Source of the DNA: an uncultured Muribaculaceae bacterium
GTDB taxonomy: Bacteria > Bacteroidota > Bacteroidia > Bacteroidales > Muribaculaceae
Assembly (NCBI GenBank): GCA_910578075.1
Contig: CAJTPK010000004.1
Location: forward strand, 76,583 to 140,582
Length of the DNA stretch: 64,000 nt
Direction of reading: 5' to 3'
The position numbers were made by a program, and so were the translations under genes. Below are positions 1 through 6,496 of the stretch, in pieces; the first letter of the stretch is position 1, and each line of letters begins with the position of its first letter. Under the pieces are notes generated by a model. That model did no database searches, had not been told where the DNA came from, and saw nothing but the letters and a program-made list of their open reading frames with translations.

Positions 1-1
1 C

Positions 2-514
2 GCGCCTTCCATACCGTTGACAATGCTGGCGCAGACGCTCTGTTATCTTACAATCCTCATCATACCCATCATCTTCATGCTCCATTATGTCCCGCTCATA
101 TTCCGGTTCCCGATGGCGGGCAATCCTCTGGAGATATTCGCATTTATCCTGCCGATGATAATAGCGTCGTTCGGTGTAGGATTCGCATTCCAGTCACTGG
201 TTACAGAGCGGGAGACGGTATTTGTGCTATGGGTGGCGACATCTCTGATATTCCTGCTTCTGTCAGGACTTATATGGCCGATGTATGACATGCCGACTGC
301 ATGGCGATGGCTCGCCTCCATATGCCCGTCAACGTGGGGTGTTGAAGGATTCATCAAGATGAACGCCAATGGAGCTTCACTCTCGCAAGTGTCCGGACCA
401 TATATCAACCTCTGGATCCTCGCAATCGCATGGTGTTTGATAGGCTATTGCTCACGCAGATGGGTAGTGCGTCCCGCCCTGAAGAGATTGAGCCGCAGCT
501 CTATTACCAACTAA
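2..514 (+). CDS. ABC-2 type transporter permease, C-terminal part (cut by window edge)
   Basis: The reading frame is open to the left edge, so only the last ~170 residues are visible. They contain four or five hydrophobic segments and the conserved ABC-2 stretch FFAFQS-like (here GVGFAFQSLVTERE), followed by a helix ending LSGLIWPMYDMP and a region naming a final membrane helix before a basic tail (RRWVVRPALKRL). This matches the permease half of YbhR/YhhJ-type exporters, which move drugs, lipids or polysaccharide across the inner membrane with an ATPase partner, presumably encoded upstream. The family assignment is from these visible motifs; the substrate is unknown. The TTG at 17 is not a believable start because coding continues upstream of it. 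The stop at 512-514 lies just before the acyltransferase. Confidence 0.8.
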   Translation, partial: APSIPLTMLAQTLCYLTILIIPIIFMLHYVPLIFRFPMAGNPLEIFAFILPMIIASFGVGFAFQSLVTERETVFVLWVATSLIFLLLSGLIWPMYDMPTAWRWLASICPSTWGVEGFIKMNANGASLSQVSGPYINLWILAIAWCLIGYCSRRWVVRPALKRLSRSSITN

Positions 515-549
515 CCATTAGAATATATTCTATAACCGCTGATAAAAAA

Positions 550-1452
550 GTGTTTTTCATAGTCAAAATCTTCTCACTTCTCCCCTTCCGGCTGCTTTAT
601 CTGCTGTCGGACTTTATGGCATGGCTGGCATGCGATGTGGTAAGATACCGCAGGAATGTAGTGCGCCAGAATCTCACCTCCTCTTTTCCGGAGAAAGATA
701 TCAAAGAGATACGCAGAATAGAAAAACAATTCTATCTTTTCCTCTGCGACTATTTCATGGAGACAATAAAACTCGCCACGATGTCGGAGAAGAATATGCG
801 TAAAAGACTCAGGGTGGAGAATATCGAGGAAATCAACGAGGCTGTGAGGCGCGGTCAGTCGGTAACCATCTACCTTGGACATTATTGCAACTGGGAATGG
901 GTCAGCTCCCTGCCTCTTCATATTGATCCCGCTGCCCAATGCGCCCAGATCTACCATCCGCTGGAAAACAAAACATTCGACCGCCTTTTCTACCGTCTCC
1001 GTACCCGTTTCGACGCCAATAACATAGCCATGTCTGACATCATGCAGACTCTTGTGCGCTGGAAGCGTGAGGGGATACCATCCGTGACGGGATATATCGC
1101 CGACCAAGCCCCCGGGCTCAACATCCACCTCTTTGTTGACTTCCTCAACCACGAGACCGGAGTCTACACCGGACCGGAACGTATCTCAAAATTCTTAGGA
1201 GCAAAAGCGGTGTATGCCCACATGTGCCGCCCGCGCCGCGGCTACTACACCTTGCGGTTCATACCCATATCCGACAACGTAAAGAAAGAGACCATCTTCG
1301 AGACATCCCGCGAATATTTCCGTCTGCTCGAAACCAACATCCGCGAGACACCCCAATACTGGCTCTGGAGCCACCGCCGCTGGAAGCGTCCCCGCTCAAT
1401 GTTCGAGGCATACCACGGCGACAAAGCCGCCGAGATGCTCACCCACCTCTGA
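550..1452 (+). CDS. Lysophospholipid/lipid A acyltransferase (LpxL/HtrB family)
   Basis: Inner-membrane acyltransferase of the LpxL/HtrB family, which adds a secondary acyl chain to lipid A (or acylates ornithine/glycine lipids) using acyl-ACP. A short hydrophobic N-terminus (SLLPFRLLYLLSDF) anchors it; the signature H-x4-E dyad is HYCNWE, about residues 111-116 from the GTG start, and the family's VRYRRNVVRQNL and DRLFYRLRTRF blocks follow. The frame is open upstream to ATG 430 and ATG 460, but those starts would overlap the permease by 55-85 bp and add a segment that does not resemble the family; GTG 550, 36 bp after the permease stop, gives about 300 residues, the usual family length. Start is therefore inferred. 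Product family confidence is high, exact acceptor unknown. Confidence 0.87.
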   Translation: MFFIVKIFSLLPFRLLYLLSDFMAWLACDVVRYRRNVVRQNLTSSFPEKDIKEIRRIEKQFYLFLCDYFMETIKLATMSEKNMRKRLRVENIEEINEAVRRGQSVTIYLGHYCNWEWVSSLPLHIDPAAQCAQIYHPLENKTFDRLFYRLRTRFDANNIAMSDIMQTLVRWKREGIPSVTGYIADQAPGLNIHLFVDFLNHETGVYTGPERISKFLGAKAVYAHMCRPRRGYYTLRFIPISDNVKKETIFETSREYFRLLETNIRETPQYWLWSHRRWKRPRSMFEAYHGDKAAEMLTHL

Positions 1453-1492
1453 CATAAGTCTTGATAAAAATCTCTCCCATAAAAATACACAC

Positions 1493-1810
1493 ATGATATC
1501 ACGAATAATCTTTCTGATAATAATATCTGTCACTATTACCTGCTGCACAGACAAACAAACTGACAGCCGCCTTTCAAAAATAGAGGAGATGTCAGAAATA
1601 TATCCCCAAAGGGCATTAGACTCATTGACTGTCATCAACTTTGACAAACTTTCAGATACAGACAAGGAGTATTATGATTTTCTTTGGGTAAAAACCAGTG
1701 ATAAATCCTTCATAAAGCATACCTCCGACAGTCTTATATTAAACGTCATAGTACATGACAAGATTCGAACACAAAACTTCGTTTCACTTTTTAACGATGG
1801 ACTCCGCTGA
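1493..1810 (+). CDS. Truncated lipoprotein, N-terminal remnant of a Bacteroidales TPR-type regulator
   Basis: Begins with a lipoprotein signal (IIFLIIISVTITCC, lipobox Cys about residue 17) followed by RLSKIEEMSEIYPQRALDSL and FDKLSDTDKEYYDFLWVKTSDKSF. That pattern (a list of 'status by ranking of ages' like helices with D-K-E-Y-Y and xxLRY) is what starts many Bacteroidales lipoproteins with tetratricopeptide repeats and, often, a C-terminal HTH; those are 400-600 residues. Here homology-like sequence stops after SDSLI and the frame closes after only 105 residues, with no continuation visible in another frame before the minus-strand operon. I read it as a broken gene whose 3' part was lost when the neighbouring accessory genes arrived; a genuine short lipoprotein cannot be excluded. 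Confidence 0.5.
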   Translation: MISRIIFLIIISVTITCCTDKQTDSRLSKIEEMSEIYPQRALDSLTVINFDKLSDTDKEYYDFLWVKTSDKSFIKHTSDSLILNVIVHDKIRTQNFVSLFNDGLR

Positions 1811-1826
1811 ACCAGCAAAAGCCCGT

Positions 1827-1849
1827 AACGGCATATGGGTGATGCCGTT
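1827..1849. terminator. Possible hairpin terminator of the minus-strand ATPase/TOPRIM operon
   Basis: Perfect 8-bp stem AACGGCAT/ATGCCGTT with a 7-nt loop. Read on the minus strand it lies about 50 bp after the stop of the TOPRIM-like gene and is followed by ACGGGCTTTTGC, a short T run. The T tract is weak, so termination is only suggested. Confidence 0.35.
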
Positions 1850-1899
1850 TATGTATAGAAGATATTCCGGTAAATGTGAAATATTCATCAAAAGTTCAT

Positions 1900-2667
1900 T
1901 TATCTCATTTTGAAAACCTCAGGCTTGAAGTAATCGTAAAGAAATAATGGGAATGCGTTCAATACTGAAATTGTTTGATTCGCCATTATAAAGTCATGGT
2001 GCTGGGATGAGAATATGCTCGGCTGACTTATGTTGTCTTTTTGTGTCGGATCTTCATGTTTACCCTGACAAAGCAGATTTGCCTTCCGTATGTTCATTCC
2101 GACAAGATATATCCAATTCATTCTGATTCGACTCACAATATCGCTTCTTGTTTTGTTTCTCTCAGTGACGCATAAATGGTCTAAGTTTGAATACGGTGGA
2201 AAGTCTCGCGCTATCTTCTTATAGTCTGAACAATCGGATATGGATACAGAATATTGCCAATAGTCATTGTCAGGTAATGAGCCTGTATGATAGATAGACT
2301 CAATCATGGGATAATTTATGAAGAGTTTGCCATTCTCCGTTTCATTATCAAAATATGACAGCATCTCTGATATTTGAGCAGCACTGATCTGTGGCGGTTG
2401 ATTTTCATTGTGTATGTCGAGATCAAAGAATAGGAACACATCTGAAAAATCAGACATGTCATAATCTTCGGATATCGCACCATTCTCTTTCAGTACGCCA
2501 GCAATGTCCGCACCGTCGCCCAATTCGTGCATCTGACGGTAGAGTTCGTAGATATTGTTACCAAAAGAGCATACGATGTTCTCCTCTGATGACGGGAAAA
2601 ACAGTTGCTCAATTGACTTGAACAGCATTGGCTCTCTACGCTCGCCTTCAAATACAAACAGTATCAT
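1900..2667 (-). CDS. TOPRIM-like protein, partner of adjacent AAA ATPase (candidate defence effector)
   Basis: 255 residues, not assignable to a named family by eye. The N-terminus ILFVFEGERRE (Glu7/Glu9 after a hydrophobic strand) followed by DVFLFFDLDIHN (Asp82 and Asp84 after a second strand) reproduces the TOPRIM layout: a glutamate motif, then a DxD motif that binds metal in nucleases and topoisomerases. It overlaps the upstream ATPase gene by 4 bp, so the two are translationally coupled. The same pairing, an ABC-like/AAA15 ATPase followed by a separate TOPRIM or RloB-type protein, is known from anti-phage systems such as PARIS (AriA/AriB) and AbiL/RloAB. Seen: the acidic motifs and coupling. 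Inferred: nuclease activity and defence role. It could instead be a DUF4435 or RloB-like relative. Confidence 0.6.
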   Translation of the reverse strand: MILFVFEGERREPMLFKSIEQLFFPSSEENIVCSFGNNIYELYRQMHELGDGADIAGVLKENGAISEDYDMSDFSDVFLFFDLDIHNENQPPQISAAQISEMLSYFDNETENGKLFINYPMIESIYHTGSLPDNDYWQYSVSISDCSDYKKIARDFPPYSNLDHLCVTERNKTRSDIVSRIRMNWIYLVGMNIRKANLLCQGKHEDPTQKDNISQPSIFSSQHHDFIMANQTISVLNAFPLFLYDYFKPEVFKMR

Positions 2668-3764
2668 AAGGCAGAAAAGGCATTCGCCCTGAAAAGCTTC
2701 TCTATGTTATGCCCGAATCGGAGTTCCTTATCAGTGCAGTCACATAAAGGTTTGATCACATTATGGGCAAGAATAAAATTGCAGTCGGGACGAAGCAAGT
2801 CATTTGTCATGAGATAGGTATTGTGGGAAGAAAGGAACACCTGACATGGCAGTTCAAAGAGTTTCCGGCACACTTCGTATGCCAATCGGAAATGATAGAA
2901 GGCATCGAACTCATCAATGAATACAAAGGATGCACGACCCATTTTCTTCAACCAAATGTAAAGAACCTGCAATGAGATTGTGCCTGTAGAGGCTACCCGG
3001 TTAAATGGTATCTGCACTCCGTTTATTATACATTTGAGGACTTTATCTCCATCCACTGGCTTGGCGAAATCAAATTCCTGTCCGCTTACATTTAGAAGGA
3101 AATCTTTGAAATCAGCCATAAGTCCAAGCTTAATAATCTCTTCTTCTAAGAAAGAAGCGTTGGTGTCAAGACCGATAAACTCTCTTTTGTCAAGACTCTT
3201 GAACCACAGCATCGTGTCGGCAAAATTTTTCAGTTCCAACAGATAATGATTCTCTGGCAATGGATATGTGGCTGTCAGGAAATTGACCAAAGACATTCCG
3301 TTGGTATTTTTACGAAGTTTCTCTTTGACATTTGCGTCTATTGGAAATTCATCGCAGATAACGAGAGCCTCGCTATTGCTGTCAAATACAAGATTACCAT
3401 TGACGCAGAGTTTCTCCGCAATCAATTTGCCATCCTTATCCTTCTTATAAGAGTATTCCTGATTATCCAACCCAAATCGGAAGCTGTACTCAAACTCCAC
3501 CGGCTCATTGTCATGACCAGCAGTAGCGAAGTTGGAGTAATAGTCTGGCTTCTTCCACTTCTGGGACAGATGGTTCTCTATATCAAATATCGCCAATGCA
3601 AAATTTGACTTACCCGAGCCGTTAGGACCATATATTATACCATTTTTTATAACTCCATCTTTCACGGCATAGGTGTTGAAGGCATAATTGCTTGGGCTTG
3701 TCAAATCCCAACAAATACGCTCAGCAAATCCTCTATAATTCTTGACAGCGAATGTCGTTAACAT
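2664..3764 (-). CDS. AAA15/ABC-like ATPase (RloA/AbiLi/AriA type), candidate defence sensor
   Basis: 366-residue cytosolic ATPase of the SMC/OLD-like AAA15-AAA21 group. The N-terminus LTTFAVKNYRGFAE is the typical opening strand of these proteins; Walker A is GPNGSGKS (46-53); an ABC-signature-like STGT precedes YIWLKK; Walker B is FVFIDEFD (280-287) and the switch histidine sits in LSSHNT (H314). No coiled-coil arm long enough for a full SMC and no fused TOPRIM domain is present; the TOPRIM function seems to be on the overlapping downstream gene. Stand-alone proteins of this shape act as sensors in AbiL, RloAB and PARIS-type abortive infection modules. The start ATG at 3764 leaves the repeat-rich region 3787-4013 immediately upstream. 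Composition is more AT-rich than the flanking housekeeping genes, which fits acquisition by transfer. Confidence 0.75.
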   Translation of the reverse strand: MLTTFAVKNYRGFAERICWDLTSPSNYAFNTYAVKDGVIKNGIIYGPNGSGKSNFALAIFDIENHLSQKWKKPDYYSNFATAGHDNEPVEFEYSFRFGLDNQEYSYKKDKDGKLIAEKLCVNGNLVFDSNSEALVICDEFPIDANVKEKLRKNTNGMSLVNFLTATYPLPENHYLLELKNFADTMLWFKSLDKREFIGLDTNASFLEEEIIKLGLMADFKDFLLNVSGQEFDFAKPVDGDKVLKCIINGVQIPFNRVASTGTISLQVLYIWLKKMGRASFVFIDEFDAFYHFRLAYEVCRKLFELPCQVFLSSHNTYLMTNDLLRPDCNFILAHNVIKPLCDCTDKELRFGHNIEKLFRANAFSAL

Positions 3765-3786
3765 ATCTAATTCTAATGCTATTAAT

Positions 3787-3829
3787 TTAGAGTCCGCCCT
3801 AAAACTAATTTTTATGAAACGGACTCTTA
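3787..3829. repeat. GAGTCC-type dispersed hairpin repeat, copy 1
   Basis: GAGTCCG (3790-3796) pairs with CGGACTC (3820-3826); the right half reads TTTTATGAAACGGACTCTTA. The same half-site occurs at 9879, 18636, 25145 and 34933. It lies between the ATPase start and the palindromic element and abuts the latter. Confidence 0.7.
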
Positions 3830-4013
3830 GAAACTGTTTAAATTTATTACGAAAATTATGTTATATCCTTTCTTTCAGGAATTTTGAGTGTCTTTACGGC
3901 TGTTTCAGCCAAGTGTTATCGGTCAAAACCGAAAGGTTTCTCCCTCTTCCACTTGCTGAAACATCTCGGAAATACATCTCAAAATTCTCTGAAAATAAAT
4001 TTAAACAGTTTCT
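3829..4013. mobile_element. Palindromic MITE-like element with perfect 20-bp terminal inverted repeats
   Basis: The 373-bp gap 3765-4137 holds no gene but this structure. AGAAACTGTTTAAATTTATT at 3829-3848 is repeated perfectly inverted at 3994-4013. Inside, TTCAGGAATTTTGAG (about 3875-3889) pairs with CTCAAAATTCTCTGAA (3978-3993), GTTTCAGCCAAGTG (about 3902-3915) pairs with CACTTGCTGAAAC (3950-3962), and TCGGTCAAAACCGA forms a central hairpin. The whole 185 bp therefore folds as one long imperfect stem. This is the anatomy of a MITE or BIME-type repeat; an open frame across it on the plus strand is just read-through of the palindrome. No transposase or clear target duplication is visible. Confidence 0.7.
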
Positions 4014-4137
4014 TATGCAAAGTTATAAAACAATCTCAATATTCCGTAATTTTTTTACGGTAAATTTTATACCGATGTTAATTCTTCCCGACAGGATGAA
4101 CATTGAAAGGCGAAATGAAGAACATAAGTTACAACTA

Positions 4138-4476
4138 TCAGGAGCGTTTAGATTTGGAACTCGCGAGATAGCGCAGCCAGGCGTAGGGCTTGCGGCGGGG
4201 AAGGTAACGGAGGTTGTGGCCGTGCGCGTAGGCCTCGCGCTCGAAGGATATGTTCATGTAGGCATCGTTGCGGTTTCTATACTGGATAAGCCTGACAAAC
4301 CATTCGATGATATACCAGATATAAAACGGTAGGAACAGCATTTCTCGCTGTTGCGCGGTGTGAATGCGCTCGTGGTTTATGACACATCTGTCAATCCATG
4401 AGGGATCTCTTGTCCAGAATGTACCGAACAAGTTAACGCATATCCCTTTGGGTATCAATCTGCACTTAATCACCAT
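4138..4476 (-). CDS. Small conserved protein with HExxH motif (possible zinc-binding membrane protein)
   Basis: About 112 residues from the ATG at 4476; the frame extends to 4530 but the added 18 residues do not look conserved. Core motifs are RLIPKGICVNLFGTFW, CVINHERIHTAQQREML and FYIWYIIEWFVRLIQYR, ending in ISFEREAYAHGHNLRYL. HERIH is a canonical HExxH zinc site and the following FLPFYIWYIIEWF is one hydrophobic segment, so it may sit at the membrane. I recognise the pattern as a conserved hypothetical in Bacteroidales but know no function; it is shorter than real M48/M56 peptidases. It is isolated between repeat elements and stands alone on its strand. Confidence 0.65.
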   Translation of the reverse strand: MVIKCRLIPKGICVNLFGTFWTRDPSWIDRCVINHERIHTAQQREMLFLPFYIWYIIEWFVRLIQYRNRNDAYMNISFEREAYAHGHNLRYLPRRKPYAWLRYLASSKSKRS

Positions 4477-4612
4477 CACTAACCTAACATGCACAGCAGT
4501 GGCAAAGTTTCGTCTCGTTCCAAAAATCAATAACCTATTTATTTTGCCAAGTCCTTAAAACTTACTAAATTTGGAATACAATAAAATTTATTGCTGTTCG
4601 GTAAAATTTTAA

Positions 4613-4802
4613 TCACGCAGAGGCGCAGAGGCGCAAAGGACTCATGCCGCTCTATTCGGCGCAGAAGTCGTTACCACTCCTGCCGAGACACAGAGTTAGA
4701 CGCATCGGCTCCGCGCCTTTGCCAAAATCGCCACGCGATTCTCCGTGATCTTAATCATCATACTTGTCTACTCAAGCTTTGCGCCTCAACGGCTCTGCGT
4801 GA
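4613..4802. mobile_element. Gene-less cassette bounded by inverted GCAGAG repeats
   Basis: The stretch 4477-4910 has no gene. Its centre is framed by 26-bp inverted ends at 4613-4638 and 4777-4802: the left contains CGCAGAGGCGCAGAGGCGC, the right reads CTTTGCGCCTC then CTCTGCGTGA, differing only in the middle. About 138 bp of non-coding sequence lies between. Repeats of this CGCAGAGRCGC kind are known in many bacteria bordering small ORFs such as those for GxxExxY proteins; here the cargo appears lost. The sequence is far more GC-rich than its surroundings. Confidence 0.6.
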
Positions 4803-4889
4803 TGTTTGACCATATAATGGGGCTTATCAAGGACTAAACTCCCATATTTATGATAGTTATGCATATTTACCAGACAGCAATAACTAAAA

Positions 4890-4908
4890 TTAAGAAGTTG
4901 TTTAAAAA
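4890..4908 (+). promoter_or_regulatory. Leader motif TAAGAAGTTGTTTAAAAA, copy 1
   Basis: Ends 3 bp before the ATG at 4911. The identical 18-mer occurs in front of the radical SAM gene on the minus strand (57441-57460) and a partial copy precedes the GT4 gene (11060-11070). Confidence 0.55.
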
Positions 4909-4910
4909 TC

Positions 4911-6371
4911 ATGAGACATATAGCCATTATTTTTTGTATTATCGCCTCTTGCTTAGCCAACGCTGAGAATTCTGTAGTTGAGGGAATATCTACCGCTGTT
5001 CCCGATGGCACACCTGTCTCTCTTTACCAGATGTTTGGTCGTTCAGGACGTTTTATAGCAAGCGATACCATCAGAAACGGTCGCTTCCGATTCGAGATGG
5101 ATGCCGACACTGTTTCCGACAAGCTGCTCATCATGAGCTTCCAGAATGGCAACCCTACCGGACGACGCATCTACATGCGTCCCGGCATTAAAGTTAAAGT
5201 CATGGCCGACAGCAGGATTGCCGATGTATGGAGAATTGAGAGCCCGATTTCCCGCCAGGCAGAGATGGATACTTTCATGCTCAATTCCCGTGATCTCATA
5301 ATCAAGTTTCGCACTGCTGATTCCTTCGACCGCGATTCTATCCTGAACATCATCAACATGCGCGATGCGGAATTGCTCGCGAAACTTCCACACTCTGACG
5401 CATGGCTGGAAAAGCTATCTGATCTCGCATCCCTTTCCAAGATACCACAGAAAAACAATTATCCTGAATTAAAGAAACAACTTGAGGGTCTATACGATTC
5501 CATGAGCGAACAGGAAAGAAGCACGCGGGAAGGGAAAAGGAGCTGCGCTTTCATTTATACCCCCAAGAGAGCTGAAATGGATAAACCTTATATTGATGCA
5601 GACTTTTACGACATAGACGGAAATCTGCACCACGTATCAGAGCTTCCCGATAAATGGAAACTGCTGGTTTTCTGGTCGAGCGGTTGCTTCGCCTCCACCA
5701 ATGCAATCAAGGAACTTAACGATATAAAAAAACGATATCATGAACGTCTCGAAATCGTCAGCATCAGCCAGGATGCCATACCTTTATGGGAAAAAGCCTC
5801 GGATTCCATCGACATGAACTGGCACAACTGGAATGATAATCAGGAAGATTACGGAATTTTCAATACCTACAACATTCGCTATCTGCCTACCTATGCCATA
5901 ATAAATCCTGAAGGAATAGTGACAGACATAATGTTTGCAGTATCCAAAGGATTCCTCAAGCTCTATCTGTCTGACAAGTTTTACTCAGAACTCCCCATGC
6001 AGGTGAGTAGAAAAGGAAAGACTACGACAGTGATCAATCCTCGCTTTTCAACAAACGAAACGCAACACAGCCTGCATGTTGACAAGATTGTAAGGGGTAA
6101 GGATGCCACTGAATTGTTTTTCACCGCAACATATTATCCCGGATATTGGATGGATATCACGTCCGGCTGCGCAATCGAGACTCAAGACGGCAACAAATAT
6201 CACGTTATCAGCGCTGATGGCATTAAGATTGGAGAGAAATTCTATCCTGGAGACAACGGTGACTTCAAGTTCTCATTGAAATTTCCTCCGATCCCGGCAG
6301 ATGCGGTATCAATAACTTTTCGAGAGACAGAATATTATATCTCAGGACTATCCTTGACTTCAGACCAATAG
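4911..6371 (+). CDS. TlpA-like thioredoxin-fold protein lacking the CxxC motif
   Basis: 486 residues: signal peptide 1-18 (IIFCIIASCLANA), a DUF4369-like beta domain (about 22-110; GTPVSLYQMFGRSGRF, MRPGIKVKV), a helical linker, then a TlpA/AhpC thioredoxin fold (about 225-350) with IDADFYDIDGN, KLLVFWSSGCFAS and the cis-Pro strand RYLPTYAIINPEG. A C-terminal beta domain of about 130 residues follows. In the family the active site is WCxxC; here it is C259-F-A-S262, so only one cysteine remains and classic disulfide exchange is impossible. Periplasmic or outer-membrane-facing location is inferred from the signal. No lipobox. It may be a structural or binding paralogue. It is a single-gene unit preceded by the leader motif. 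Confidence 0.8.
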   Translation: MRHIAIIFCIIASCLANAENSVVEGISTAVPDGTPVSLYQMFGRSGRFIASDTIRNGRFRFEMDADTVSDKLLIMSFQNGNPTGRRIYMRPGIKVKVMADSRIADVWRIESPISRQAEMDTFMLNSRDLIIKFRTADSFDRDSILNIINMRDAELLAKLPHSDAWLEKLSDLASLSKIPQKNNYPELKKQLEGLYDSMSEQERSTREGKRSCAFIYTPKRAEMDKPYIDADFYDIDGNLHHVSELPDKWKLLVFWSSGCFASTNAIKELNDIKKRYHERLEIVSISQDAIPLWEKASDSIDMNWHNWNDNQEDYGIFNTYNIRYLPTYAIINPEGIVTDIMFAVSKGFLKLYLSDKFYSELPMQVSRKGKTTTVINPRFSTNETQHSLHVDKIVRGKDATELFFTATYYPGYWMDITSGCAIETQDGNKYHVISADGIKIGEKFYPGDNGDFKFSLKFPPIPADAVSITFRETEYYISGLSLTSDQ

Positions 6372-6380
6372 TCCCGTTTC

Positions 6381-6403
6381 CGGAGACTGTTTCATAAAAA
6401 ATT
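6381..6403. repeat. Degenerate copy of the GAGTCC/TTTTATGAAAC repeat
   Basis: Reverse complement reads TTTTTTATGAAACAGTCTCC, matching the TTTTATGARAC half of the repeat well and the GGACTC half poorly. It lies in the spacer between the TlpA-like gene and the exporter promoter. Confidence 0.4.
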
Positions 6404-6436
6404 CCTGACAGGTTACAATGCATCAAAGATTTTGAT

Positions 6437-6444
6437 TAATTTTG
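6437..6444 (+). promoter_or_regulatory. Candidate Bacteroidota -7 box for the ABC exporter gene
   Basis: TAATTTTG fits the TAnnTTTG consensus and sits 52 bp before the preferred GTG start. No convincing TTTG at the -33 position (TTAC instead), so only moderate support. Confidence 0.4.
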
Positions 6445-6496
6445 TAGTTTATATAGCAATTTGACTTTTACAGTCTGTTTTATAACACCTCGTCAA

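Noticed and set aside
574..1152. Minus-strand open frame of ~190 codons opposite the acyltransferase
   Set aside because: Antisense to a conserved family core, no recognisable motif or promoter.
3742..4332. Long plus-strand open frame of ~196 codons across the gap
   Set aside because: It runs through the palindromic element and the opposite strand of the HExxH gene, has no family-like motifs and no start context.
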